DNA of 64,000 bases from Flavobacterium sp. (lineage in GTDB: Bacteria; Bacteroidota; Bacteroidia; Flavobacteriales; Flavobacteriaceae): NCBI RefSeq assembly GCF_029945805.1, contig NZ_JAQSDH010000052.1, positions 1-64,000 on the forward strand, written 5' to 3'. The stretch's first letter is position 1, and the number at the start of each line of letters is the position of its first letter. The position numbers and the translations under genes are program-made. Under the pieces are notes generated by a model. The model had not been told where the DNA came from. It saw only the letters and a list, made by a program, of their open reading frames with translations, and did not search any database. This document shows, in pieces, positions 44,061 to 53,223 of the stretch.

Positions 44061-45372
44061 CTAAAAAAACTTTTAATAGCGATAACGAATATATAAAAGC
44101 TGGTGCAGCTATTCTCATGGCGGCGTGATTAATCGTCAATAGCCAAAAAAACAAGAAACTAAACATAAAAATATGTTGCCGATTGTCCAAAAATAAAATA
44201 ATAGGAGTAAAAAACACTATCATTAAGGCAATAATTCCCATACTTCCATGTTCTGCTAATGTTCTAGAGACTTCACTGTGAGAGGCAATAATCAATCCTC
44301 CAGTTTTTTCTTCTCGCACCTCTAATGCTTTTGCAACTCCAATTCCGAATACGGGATTATCAAGAAAGTCATCAATTTCACCATTCCAAATATCCTCTCT
44401 ACCAGTTAACTGACTTTCCTTCTTTCTACCTGCAGCATCCTCATTAGCATACCGCTTATCAATTAATCCTCCTGTTTGATCTGAGGTATACAACCAAGTC
44501 ACAAAAGAACCAACAACTATAAACACAAAAAAACGATTTAGATTATACCTTCCATGAGATTTTGTGGTGAAGTATAAATAGACTAATAGAAATATAATCA
44601 TTATTAAGCCTGTTAACATACCGCCTCTAGAAAATGTTACTAAACCTCGATACGTGATATTAAACAAGATAATCAAATTAATAATAAACAATAGTTTTGA
44701 TTTACTTTCTAAAAGTAATCTCGAAAAAAAGACATACATACCAATTCCTAGTAAAGTAGCAACCTGATTAGGCCCAAATCCTCCTGAGGTTTCACCGTTT
44801 GATCCAGTTCCAACTAAAATATCTTTTAAATTGGGTGTATACAAAATTAAATAAAACGTTGTGGTTAAAATAGGTAGTGCTAATGCTAACATTACTCCAT
44901 TTAACTGTGACAAAAGTATTTTTCTATTGTAATTGTATATCGCGGCTATACCAAGGCAAGCAGGTCCACTAATATTAAAAGCTATTGCTTTTCTAACATC
45001 AGTCTCGAGATTTAATGTTTCTGTGGCTATAAGTACTCCAGGTAATAGCAGTAATAAATAAATCCAAAAAGGTATTGCATTCTTTGAAAAGCCACTGTAA
45101 TACATTCCCAAAATCATAAAAACCATTACTCCATATTTCGAGAATTCATAAAGTATATTTCCCCCGGTCATTCTTAAAAAAACTTCACTTCCAACGATGT
45201 AAGCAGCAACGTATAAAACTTCATTATTTTTATTTTGTCGTTTGATTACATAGTACAAACCAACGGCAACAATTGCTATAGCATAAATTTTTGAAAATGG
45301 ACGCGCTAAATAGACTAACAATCCAATTAGAATATGCAAAGAAATTAATATGATGTATTTTTTTTCTTTCAT
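44035..45372 (-). CDS. O-antigen ligase/polymerase (Wzy or WaaL)-like membrane protein
   Basis: Polytopic inner-membrane protein of 445 residues with about 11-12 hydrophobic segments. The large loop contains GREDIWNGEIDDFLDNPVFGIGVAKA and SHSEVSRTLAEHGSMG. This is the O-antigen_lig (Wzy_C) pattern in which the Arg and His are the functional residues. It could polymerise repeat units (Wzy) or ligate glycan to lipid A core (WaaL); the sequence does not decide. No other Wzy candidate is in the locus, which favours Wzy if the locus is complete. It ends in a 26-base overlap with the downstream GT4 gene. Confidence 0.85.
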   Translation of the reverse strand: MKEKKYIILISLHILIGLLVYLARPFSKIYAIAIVAVGLYYVIKRQNKNNEVLYVAAYIVGSEVFLRMTGGNILYEFSKYGVMVFMILGMYYSGFSKNAIPFWIYLLLLLPGVLIATETLNLETDVRKAIAFNISGPACLGIAAIYNYNRKILLSQLNGVMLALALPILTTTFYLILYTPNLKDILVGTGSNGETSGGFGPNQVATLLGIGMYVFFSRLLLESKSKLLFIINLIILFNITYRGLVTFSRGGMLTGLIMIIFLLVYLYFTTKSHGRYNLNRFFVFIVVGSFVTWLYTSDQTGGLIDKRYANEDAAGRKKESQLTGREDIWNGEIDDFLDNPVFGIGVAKALEVREEKTGGLIIASHSEVSRTLAEHGSMGIIALMIVFFTPIILFLDNRQHIFMFSFLFFWLLTINHAAMRIAAPAFIYSLSLLKVFLDEKSALHR

Positions 45373-45375
45373 ATT

Positions 45376-46449
45376 TTATAAGCTCGATGTCCATTTTAAA
45401 TAGTGAGCAATAACACCTTCTTCCGAATTATTTTCGATTACAGTATGATATAAAGCAGTACCCATTTGAATTCGTAAATCTTCGTTCACTATATAATTTA
45501 AAAGTTTTTGATAAAACAGCTGTGTATCCTCGGCATTCACAATGTATCCATTCTTACTATCTTTAATAATCAAAGGAATTTCACCCACTTTTGTTGAAAC
45601 GACTGCTTTTTTACACAAACCATATTCAATTAAAGCAATTGGTAAACCCTCCGATTTTGACGTCAATATAGCTATATCCGATTGATTAATAATATTTTTT
45701 ACATCATTTTTTGAACCATAGATAAACACATTGTCTTTCAAATTTTTATTTTGAATTTGTGTTCGAACTTTTGCGGAATACTCGTCTTCAAAATCTTTTC
45801 CAACCAAATGAAACGTCCAATCCGGATGTGATTCCTGGAGTTTTTCGGCTACTTCCAATAAGAAGAAATGATTTTTTTGGTCCCGTAAATTTGCCAAGCA
45901 TAAGATGCGTTTACCAGCTGTGCCTTTTAAAAAGGTTTCTGCAATGACAACTGAATCGATTGCTGTAAAATTGGGTAAATAAATTACTTTTTTGCAATTG
46001 AGTTCTTTTTCTGCCCAAGCTTTAAGTTTATAATTTACGACTATAATTCCTTTGAAAAAGAACGACGCCATTTTCAAGGCAATTGATTTTTGAGAACTAA
46101 TAAATTCACTCAGTCCGTTGTGGTCGTGCCAAATTATTTTAATTTTTGGATGAAGTAATTTTAGTAGTACCGCAGTAAAATAAGAACTACTGTGCGGATG
46201 AAGGAATTCTACTTTATGCTCTTTGCAATACTTTTTTAATCTGTAAATAGCTCCAAAATCAACAGTAGCTTTTTTATTCAGAAAAAGATAAGAAACCGAA
46301 GCGTCCAAATGACTTTTCAAATTACCTTCTGCTCTTGTTGCGACTAAACCCGAGAAATCAATCCTCTTGGCAAGTGCATTGGCATAATTAACTGCCATTT
46401 TTTCGGCACCCCCTATTTCAAGCGAATCTATAATTTGAAGTACTCTCAT
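45376..46449 (-). CDS. GT4-family glycosyltransferase
   Basis: Transferase of 357 residues with an N-terminal MRVLQIIDSLEIGGAEKMAVNYA (glycine-rich GGAEK loop of GT4). The C-terminal half has KRILCLANLRDQKNHFFLLE and LTSKSEGLPIALIEYGLCKKAVVSTKVGEIPLII, with SEGLPIALIE matching the E-x7-E donor site. The donor sugar is unknown. It overlaps the next upstream gene by 4 bases (46446-46449) and starts 3 bases beyond the ligase-like gene's ATG, consistent with one operon. Confidence 0.9.
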   Translation of the reverse strand: MRVLQIIDSLEIGGAEKMAVNYANALAKRIDFSGLVATRAEGNLKSHLDASVSYLFLNKKATVDFGAIYRLKKYCKEHKVEFLHPHSSSYFTAVLLKLLHPKIKIIWHDHNGLSEFISSQKSIALKMASFFFKGIIVVNYKLKAWAEKELNCKKVIYLPNFTAIDSVVIAETFLKGTAGKRILCLANLRDQKNHFFLLEVAEKLQESHPDWTFHLVGKDFEDEYSAKVRTQIQNKNLKDNVFIYGSKNDVKNIINQSDIAILTSKSEGLPIALIEYGLCKKAVVSTKVGEIPLIIKDSKNGYIVNAEDTQLFYQKLLNYIVNEDLRIQMGTALYHTVIENNSEEGVIAHYLKWTSSL

Positions 46450-47564
46450 GATTGTAAAAGCTGTTTTATCTCACGTTCAAAAACATCCATAGTGTATTTT
46501 CTAGACCAATTTACAGCTTTATCTACTTTACTTTGATACAAATTATTATCTTTAAGAATTGACTGTATTTTTTGAACATCTTCTTTTAAATTCAGTTGCA
46601 AAAGTATTCCTCTGCCTCCATTATCCAACATATTTGGAACACAGGAAACTTTAGATGCTATTGGCAAACAACCCCAAAACATGGCTTCTGCAACTACTTT
46701 TGGCCAGCCTTCACTCAATGAAGGTAAGATTAGGAAATGATTTTCAATGTACCCTTTTTTAATAAGTACCTGATTTTGATTTCCTTTTAAAAAGACGATA
46801 CTTTCTAACTGATTGACTGAAATATAGGTTTCAAGCTTTGCTCTTTCCATTCCATCGCCATAAATTGTCAATTGCACTTCATTACCATTTTTGTGAAGTT
46901 CTTCAATAAGTTGAATGGCGTATAAAGGTTGCTTTCCGTTAGAAAGTGTTCCAACAAAAAGAAATGATAGTACACCCTGAAATGTTTTTGGTTCAACTTC
47001 TATTTTATCAATTTCATAATAACTTGCAGTAAAAAACGGTTTGATATTTTTGGAACTGTTTTCCCATTCACCGTAAACTAAAACTTGCATATTTCTAGTC
47101 AAAAAAGAATTGTTTAAAATCCATTTTTGTAGACGATATGTTACCGGTTGTTTTGCTTTGGAATCCCAATTACCCGCATATTTAGCCGTTTTGGATTTGG
47201 ATGGAAATAACATTTGAACGATGCAACCTAATAATCCTATGTTTCCTGGACAACGTAAATGAATATGATCTGCCTTTTTCATGGTTTGAAAAATGTTCCA
47301 CAAGATACTTGGCATAACCAGCAGTGAATGCATTAGATTTTTAAAACCTGTAATATCAAAATCAGCAACAGGAATAAATGTTATTTTCTCATGCTGGTAG
47401 AATTCTTGAATCGGATTTTTCGGAGTATCGTGCAACGGAGCCACAATCAGCACTTCAGAAACATTTTTAATCCATAAATTCATTTCACGAACATAGGGCT
47501 CATAGCCAAAATAATTACCCGAATCTTCACCATGAATAACATGAGTAATTATGGCAAACTTCAT
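46446..47564 (-). CDS. GT4-family glycosyltransferase
   Basis: A 372-residue GT-B transferase. The N-terminal region (MKFAIITHVIHGEDSGNYFGYEPYVREMNLW) is an acceptor-binding domain. The C-terminal half shows LSFLFVGTLSNGKQPLYAIQLIEEL and LPSLSEGWPKVVAEAMFWGCLPIASKVSC, with SEGWPKVVAEA as the GT4 donor site. The specificity is unknown. The gene overlaps the downstream GT4 gene by four bases, so the two are translationally coupled. Its upstream neighbour ends 60 bases away. Confidence 0.9.
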   Translation of the reverse strand: MKFAIITHVIHGEDSGNYFGYEPYVREMNLWIKNVSEVLIVAPLHDTPKNPIQEFYQHEKITFIPVADFDITGFKNLMHSLLVMPSILWNIFQTMKKADHIHLRCPGNIGLLGCIVQMLFPSKSKTAKYAGNWDSKAKQPVTYRLQKWILNNSFLTRNMQVLVYGEWENSSKNIKPFFTASYYEIDKIEVEPKTFQGVLSFLFVGTLSNGKQPLYAIQLIEELHKNGNEVQLTIYGDGMERAKLETYISVNQLESIVFLKGNQNQVLIKKGYIENHFLILPSLSEGWPKVVAEAMFWGCLPIASKVSCVPNMLDNGGRGILLQLNLKEDVQKIQSILKDNNLYQSKVDKAVNWSRKYTMDVFEREIKQLLQS

Positions 47565-47624
47565 ACTGGTTTACTTTTTTTGCATTAAGATAGTTAATTT
47601 TTCATCATGATCTCTCATCAATTT

Positions 47625-48617
47625 CTACCGAGGTTTATTAATAAATAAAGAGATCCAACCCGAGATTCTTCCTCCAAATTCGGTCAAGGCTTCCTTTTTT
47701 TTCTGGGTTGTAAATATATTGCTAAATCTGATAAAAGCCAACAATAATGTAATCGCATTCCATTTAAATCTAGCTTTTAACGATGGATTAGGATATTTGA
47801 CACGCCAAACATACCAACCATTTCTAACAACCATTTTTCCATATTGATATTTGTTTGGTCTTCCAGATTGATCGTGATTATGATAAAGTTGTGCATTTGT
47901 TGCGATAACGTTTTTACCAAATTGTTGTGCTCTGATGCTAAAGTCAGCATCCTCATAAAGACCGTATCCTTCAAAATAAAGAGAGAATTTGATCTTTTCA
48001 TATATTTCCTTCCGAAAAGAAAATGACATTCCAATTAACAAATCGACTTCATATAATTTACCATTCAGTGGAAAACCACAATTTCTTCCGTGGGAGAACT
48101 CAGGCATTCTCCCTGAACCCACATCAGATTGCAATCCCAATATATTTCTTATTCTATTTCGTGAACTTTCAGGATAAACATAATCCGCCATTTCGAAAAA
48201 ATTATTCTTATTGTACTTTTTATCCGTTTCCTTTTTTATCCATCGGTCTTCATTTAATGCTATTCCGGCAACGCCTGTTATAGTGCTACTACTCTGGTAC
48301 GCCTTGATGATTTCTTCAAAATAATTAGGTTGTAAAACAGTATCATCATCCAAAAAACAGACCACTTCGGAACGTTCTGAAACTGCGGATAATCCAAAAT
48401 TTCTTTGCTTTGTTAGTCCTCGATTTTCTTTAGAAACTAAAAAATATTTTAAATTCTTGATGGTTGTCATTCTAATATAATCGTTAGTTTCATTATTTGT
48501 CGAACCATCAATAATCAGAATTTCGTTTGGAAAAAGAGTCTGTTCCATAACAGAGTTTAGTAAATTCTCTAACGGAACCGGACGCATATAAGTACAAATA
48601 ATTAAAGTGAAATTCAT
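47625..48617 (-). CDS. GT2-family glycosyltransferase (tandem paralogue A)
   Basis: GT-A-fold family 2 transferase of 330 residues. The nucleotide-binding start TLIICTYMRP and the metal-binding FLDDDTV (D-x-D) are clear, followed by the acceptor-side FEGYGLYEDADFSIRA. The C-terminal ~80 residues (MVVRNGWYVWRVKYPNPSLKARFKWN...) have a hydrophobic segment that may peripherally anchor it. It is strikingly similar in sequence and length to the adjacent gene at 48635-49630, including the shared C-terminal block, so the pair arose by tandem duplication. The two probably add different or successive identical sugars. Confidence 0.92.
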   Translation of the reverse strand: MNFTLIICTYMRPVPLENLLNSVMEQTLFPNEILIIDGSTNNETNDYIRMTTIKNLKYFLVSKENRGLTKQRNFGLSAVSERSEVVCFLDDDTVLQPNYFEEIIKAYQSSSTITGVAGIALNEDRWIKKETDKKYNKNNFFEMADYVYPESSRNRIRNILGLQSDVGSGRMPEFSHGRNCGFPLNGKLYEVDLLIGMSFSFRKEIYEKIKFSLYFEGYGLYEDADFSIRAQQFGKNVIATNAQLYHNHDQSGRPNKYQYGKMVVRNGWYVWRVKYPNPSLKARFKWNAITLLLAFIRFSNIFTTQKKKEALTEFGGRISGWISLFINKPR

Positions 48618-48634
48618 TTAGTAATTGTAAAATA

Positions 48635-49630
48635 TTAATGTGGTTTTTTCATTATAATTAACGAGAACCAAGCAGAAAGTCTTCCTGCAAATTCTTGGAG
48701 TGCCTCCTTCTTTTTAGCTTTAGTAAAAGCATTTACTAATAAAATATATGTTAGTAATAAAGTAATTAAGTTCCATTTTATTCTTGCTTTTAGTGATGGA
48801 TTCGGAAATTTAACACGCCATACGTACCAGCCATTTCTAACAACCATTCTTCCGTAAACAAATTTATCTGGCCTTCCTGAATGATTGTGAAAATGACCCA
48901 GTTGTGCCTTGGTATTAACGTATAATTTACCGGTTTTTGAAACTCGAAAAGTGAAATCAGCATCTTCATACAAACCATATCCTTCAAAATACGTAGAAAA
49001 TGCAAATGTAGTAAACACTGATTTTCTGAATGATGAAACACCTCCTTTGATTTGTTCCACTTCATATGTTTTTCCTGTTGGCGGTAAAAACCCAATACCT
49101 CTACCGTTAGAGAACTCTGGCATAAAACCAGGCTTTACAGTACTATCTAATCCTAATTTTTTTCGCAACACAAATCGACTACCCTCATTTCTTTTCCATC
49201 CATCGTAAAAAAACTCCTTACTAGCTGGCTTGTAATCAAATGAAACTTTTTCCCAATTTGATTCATTATTTATAAAACCTCCAACACCAAGCGCTTCTGG
49301 AAAAACAGTATATGTTTTTAGTATTTCTTCAAAATAATTGTGTTCCAAAACCGTATCATCATCTAAAAAACAAATGATTTCAGTGTCTTCGTGTACTTTT
49401 TCAATTCCGAAATTTCGCTGTTTGGTTAAACCTCTAGCTTCATTTGGAACCAAAAAATACTTCAGATTTGGAAAACTATTTTGCGTCAACATTTCTTCCG
49501 TAGCGGGATTTGTTGAACCGTCAATTATTAGAATTTCGTTTGGATAAAGCGTTTGCAACTTCACAGAATCCAGTAGTTTTAATAAGGGTTCTGGACGCAT
49601 ATAAGTACAAACTATGAGTGTGAAATTCAT
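48635..49630 (-). CDS. GT2-family glycosyltransferase (tandem paralogue B)
   Basis: GT-A-fold transferase of 331 residues, paralogue of the preceding gene. The TLIVCTYMRP start, FLDDDTV metal site, FEGYGLYEDADFTFRV and MVVRNGWYVWRVKFPNPSLKAR tail all align with it without a large gap. It overlaps the upstream 514-residue transferase gene by four bases and is separated from its paralogue by 17 bases. The donor sugar is unknown. Confidence 0.92.
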   Translation of the reverse strand: MNFTLIVCTYMRPEPLLKLLDSVKLQTLYPNEILIIDGSTNPATEEMLTQNSFPNLKYFLVPNEARGLTKQRNFGIEKVHEDTEIICFLDDDTVLEHNYFEEILKTYTVFPEALGVGGFINNESNWEKVSFDYKPASKEFFYDGWKRNEGSRFVLRKKLGLDSTVKPGFMPEFSNGRGIGFLPPTGKTYEVEQIKGGVSSFRKSVFTTFAFSTYFEGYGLYEDADFTFRVSKTGKLYVNTKAQLGHFHNHSGRPDKFVYGRMVVRNGWYVWRVKFPNPSLKARIKWNLITLLLTYILLVNAFTKAKKKEALQEFAGRLSAWFSLIIMKKPH

Positions 49631-51171
49631 AATTTTTGTTTCTTTAATTGATTCGCCCAGTATACACTTCTATTCCATTTCTGGTTAAATGAATGTATGT
49701 ATTTGAAAGGATTTTTAAAAAAACTTAGCGTTACGTTTTTGAAAAATAATGTCGTTTTATAGCTAGCCAATTGTTCCGTAGTGTCATATAATAATCTATA
49801 TAACATAACTGTTGGCGAAGGTTTTGGTTGTATTTCATCATTTTGCCATTTTAAAATTGGTCGGGTTCTAAAGCCGCCTATCGGTGCCTTTAAATGTAAA
49901 ATAGTTGTGGTTGAAATGTACAACACATCAAATCCTTTATTTCGTAATTGCATTCCAAAATCGGCATCTTCGCCAAAACCAAATTCAAATCCCATAGTAA
50001 ACTTAAGATCCTTAAAACAAGATGTTTTTACAAAAGCATGTCCGGCTCCGAAAACCGAGAATTGTATGGGCAACTGAGGAATAATCGTTTGTGATTTCAA
50101 ATGGCAGGCAATTAAAAAAACTTCATTTCCAGTCGTTTGAAAAGTGGTCATTGCCGTTTCGAGTAAATTATTTTCAAAAACAATATCATCGTCGGCAAAA
50201 AAAGTAAACTCACTTTCTATCAATGATAACCCAATATTTCTAGCATTACAAGCTCCCGCTTGGTGAGTAAAATGATGCTTTATGACAAAAGACCATTTTT
50301 TATTTTCGATAAAATCTAAATAGGAACGACTATTTGTGTCTGGGTTTTGTTCAATTATGATAACATTTTTAGGAAGATACGTTTGAGCTTCTAGATTGTT
50401 TAAAACATTGAGCAAATATTCCTTTCTTCCGATGGTTGGAATTAAAACATCTATTGTTCCATGCTCAATACTTTTTTTATTGGATTCAAATGGAATATGA
50501 TTTAATAAGTCAGGATTGAAACTTCTTCTTTTATAGCACAAGGAAACTAGAAAAGGTACTAGCAAAAACTTTTTTTCAAAAAGAAAGAGATTAAAAAACA
50601 AAAGAAAAACCCATCGGGCTCTATAGTGTTGTTTGGTAAATTTAAAAAGCTGATAAATATTCGATTGCTTTTGTACTTGGATACTATTTTCTATCAGTAA
50701 TTTGGGCTCAGAATAACAAAGCAGACCAAACACAATGGCCCTACGGGCAAAAGAATTCAAGAAATAATCAAAGTTCTCCGCACTCTTTAAGTTATTTTTA
50801 CAAGCATTTAGTACTGAAGCCTGCACAGCTCCAACTACACTACTCATTTGCCAAGTAGGATATTTTACCTCCTTATTTATTTTTATGTAAAGAGAATCTT
50901 CTATGTAACCCAGTCGTCTGTCAAAATAATTTTCTGAAGATGGATTATAAGAAAGCAGAAATCTTTTATGATGAAACAGGGTTTCAATTTCATTACTATT
51001 CAAATTATCCCTTTCACTTTCCTCACACCACACCAAAATTTCATTGGTATATTTATGAGCGAAATCCAATAGTACCGAAACAATATTTCGATTTATTTCA
51101 TTAGGAAAACTGCCGCTTTCAGTTGAAGTAACTTCAGTAATTTTATAGTTTTGGTGATAAAGGATAATCAT
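49627..51171 (-). CDS. GT2-family glycosyltransferase with a long unassigned N-terminal region
   Basis: The GT2 catalytic domain occupies about residues 240-440: DVLIPTIGRKEYL, FFADDDIVF as the metal site, and FGFGEDADFGMQLR as the acceptor-side motif. The first ~235 residues are not part of GT2 and I recognise no family in them. That region starts MIILYHQNYKITEV, is mixed polar and hydrophobic, and contains a short hydrophobic run (RWVFLLFFNLFLF, near 185-200). It may be a regulatory or accessory glycan-binding domain fused to the transferase. Neither reading frame nor codon use suggests a frameshift. It overlaps the paralogue-B gene by four bases and ends a run of transferases preceded by an FkbM gene. 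Confidence 0.88.
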   Translation of the reverse strand: MIILYHQNYKITEVTSTESGSFPNEINRNIVSVLLDFAHKYTNEILVWCEESERDNLNSNEIETLFHHKRFLLSYNPSSENYFDRRLGYIEDSLYIKINKEVKYPTWQMSSVVGAVQASVLNACKNNLKSAENFDYFLNSFARRAIVFGLLCYSEPKLLIENSIQVQKQSNIYQLFKFTKQHYRARWVFLLFFNLFLFEKKFLLVPFLVSLCYKRRSFNPDLLNHIPFESNKKSIEHGTIDVLIPTIGRKEYLLNVLNNLEAQTYLPKNVIIIEQNPDTNSRSYLDFIENKKWSFVIKHHFTHQAGACNARNIGLSLIESEFTFFADDDIVFENNLLETAMTTFQTTGNEVFLIACHLKSQTIIPQLPIQFSVFGAGHAFVKTSCFKDLKFTMGFEFGFGEDADFGMQLRNKGFDVLYISTTTILHLKAPIGGFRTRPILKWQNDEIQPKPSPTVMLYRLLYDTTEQLASYKTTLFFKNVTLSFFKNPFKYIHSFNQKWNRSVYWANQLKKQKL

Positions 51172-51183
51172 GTAGACGGTATC

Positions 51184-51987
51184 TTATTTCAAATTTGGAC
51201 CAGCGAAAGTAATGATTTCGTTCCCTCTAAAAGTAATTGTTTTGAAAGGATAATTCAATGATGCGAAGAATTGTTCCACTTTTACGAAAGTTTTTTCTCC
51301 ATTTACTACATGATACGAAGCAATAGCAAAATTAGGTTTCAAGGTTTTAATAGTTTCTACACAACCATCAAGCGCTTCAATTTCAGCACCTTCAATATCC
51401 ATTTTTATAAAATCAAGTTTCTGGATATTATTATCTTTAACCCAATCGTCAATTTTGACCGCTCTTTTTTTGACGCAATGTTCTTTGTCTGGCATCCAAA
51501 CTGCTGATGAACCTACAGTTCCAGCTTCGTAAAAATCTATGAGTTCGTTTTTGTCCCAAAGCAGCAAATCTTCAATTTTGATATTATGTACTAAGTCAAC
51601 ATTTAATTTACTATTATTTTCAATTTTTTCGATGTTAAATCTATCGGGTTCAAAAGCATACACTTTTCCTTTTGATCCGACTAAATTCGAGAATAAAATA
51701 GATAAATGACCACAATTAGCTCCAGCATCAATAACAACATCTTCCGGTTTTACCTTGTAAAAATGTTGGTAATAATTAAAATCTGCCACAATCGGATACA
51801 AGGCTTCATTGGTAAATAAAGAAACATTTTGAAACGTTGTTTTATAAACCATTTTTCCATTGTGCTGAGTCAGTTCAAAAACAATATCTTTTGGTTTAAA
51901 AATGCTATAATACTTGAGTTTCAAAATCTCTTTTGTATTTCCTTTAGGCATGAGGCTACTGAAAAAATTCCTTGCTGCTTTTTTCAT
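51184..51987 (-). CDS. FkbM-family methyltransferase
   Basis: SAM-dependent O-methyltransferase, probably decorating a sugar hydroxyl in the polysaccharide. The SAM-binding motif VIDAGANCGHLSILFSN (about residues 96-112) is the FkbM pattern, followed by KVYAFEPDRFN and, later, LDFIKMDIEGAEIEAL, which is diagnostic for the family. The length of 267 residues is normal. It overlaps the upstream GT4 gene by four bases. Genes of this type in polysaccharide loci usually methylate a terminal or internal sugar, but the acceptor cannot be named. Confidence 0.9.
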   Translation of the reverse strand: MKKAARNFFSSLMPKGNTKEILKLKYYSIFKPKDIVFELTQHNGKMVYKTTFQNVSLFTNEALYPIVADFNYYQHFYKVKPEDVVIDAGANCGHLSILFSNLVGSKGKVYAFEPDRFNIEKIENNSKLNVDLVHNIKIEDLLLWDKNELIDFYEAGTVGSSAVWMPDKEHCVKKRAVKIDDWVKDNNIQKLDFIKMDIEGAEIEALDGCVETIKTLKPNFAIASYHVVNGEKTFVKVEQFFASLNYPFKTITFRGNEIITFAGPNLK

Positions 51988-53126
51988 TTAATTATCATTT
52001 TATAGAATTTAGCACTTTGTTTGGCTACCACTTCAATACTAAATTTTTCTCTAACTTTCTTTCTGGCTTCAACACCAAATTCATTTCTCAATTTTTGATT
52101 ATCTAACAATTCTACTATTCGGTCGGCAAACAAACTATGTGCTTTAGGATGAACCAAAAAACCGTTTTGAGCATCGTCAATAACCTCATTTGCCCAGCCA
52201 ATATTTGAGGCTACAATTGCTTTTTGCATCGCCATAGCTTCAATCCACGAAACAGGTAGTGCTTCTGCAAAGGTTGGAAAAACACAAACTGTCGCCGAGC
52301 AAATATGCTCATTTATTTTATCATAAGGAACACTTCCAATGTAATTTACATTATCAAAAGCAGCCGAATCAAATAAAGAGTGCATCATGGACCAAGTGGA
52401 ACTATTTCCAGAAATCACATCCGATGCATCGCGACCCATCAGAATTAATTTTGCTTTATTGTTCTTTTTATACACTTCATTGAAAATCAGGGGCAATTCT
52501 AAAAGCCCTTTCTTTCTAATTAAGGTACCAAAATATAGAATTGTGTTTTCCTGAATTTCAATAGTATCATCAAACGAAAATTTATCGATATCAATACTGT
52601 TAGGGATGATAGTAAAATTACGCTTTAATGCAAATAACTGATCTGTTAGGTCGGCAGTATATTGACTAACTGAAAGCAATGCATCAGCTTTTTGTAAAGC
52701 TCGTTTTTCATGAAATTTATTCAATGCTTTAACTGGACGATTGTCCAAATGGCAAAAATAGGTATCAGAACCATTAAGTCTTATAACTACTGGACATTTT
52801 GGTTTGATATCGGATGTAATCCCAGTCCAATCAGGAGCTTCAAGTAGTTCTATTTTCTTTTCTATTACTAATTTAGTAATTAGTTTTTGGATTTTTTTTT
52901 GAGTGAGAAGTCTGGAAAAACCTTTAATTTTTATATTTTTAATTCGATAAAAAGTAACTCCATTTTCTTCAAAAACTTCATCTTTATTCTGACCGTAAAC
53001 CAAAACAGAAACTTCATGTCCAGCATTGGTTAATCCTTTTGAAAGATTCAAAATACTGGTTCCGATTCCGCCCGAAGCACCAATTTTTGGGTGCGGAAAT
53101 TCTGGTGTCAGAAAGGCTATTTTCAT
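51984..53126 (-). CDS. GT4-family glycosyltransferase
   Basis: Transferase of 380 residues. The N-terminal half has MKIAFLTPEFPHPKIGASGGIGTSILNLSKGL, a GT4 acceptor domain with the glycine-rich loop. The donor half has TILYFGTLIRKKGLLELPLIFNEV and FAEALPVSWIEAMAMQKAIVASNIGWANEVI, with EALPVSWIEAM at the E-x7-E position. The specificity is unknown. It shares four bases with the FkbM gene. A TAAATTTG element at 53161-53168 sits 34 bases before the ATG. Confidence 0.9.
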   Translation of the reverse strand: MKIAFLTPEFPHPKIGASGGIGTSILNLSKGLTNAGHEVSVLVYGQNKDEVFEENGVTFYRIKNIKIKGFSRLLTQKKIQKLITKLVIEKKIELLEAPDWTGITSDIKPKCPVVIRLNGSDTYFCHLDNRPVKALNKFHEKRALQKADALLSVSQYTADLTDQLFALKRNFTIIPNSIDIDKFSFDDTIEIQENTILYFGTLIRKKGLLELPLIFNEVYKKNNKAKLILMGRDASDVISGNSSTWSMMHSLFDSAAFDNVNYIGSVPYDKINEHICSATVCVFPTFAEALPVSWIEAMAMQKAIVASNIGWANEVIDDAQNGFLVHPKAHSLFADRIVELLDNQKLRNEFGVEARKKVREKFSIEVVAKQSAKFYKMIIK

Positions 53127-53160
53127 CTTAATTGGAAGTAGTTAGAATATAATTTGAAGT

Positions 53161-53168
53161 CAAATTTA
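53161..53168 (-). promoter_or_regulatory. Possible internal promoter -7 element
   Basis: The minus strand reads TAAATTTG (TAnnTTTG), 34 bases before the GT4 ATG at 53126, in a 97-base gap of the cluster; no -33 TTG is visible. Confidence 0.35.
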
Positions 53169-53223
53169 AATCTATATATACTGATTTCATTGCTTATAGT
53201 CCAGTAAACATACTATTTAAAAA

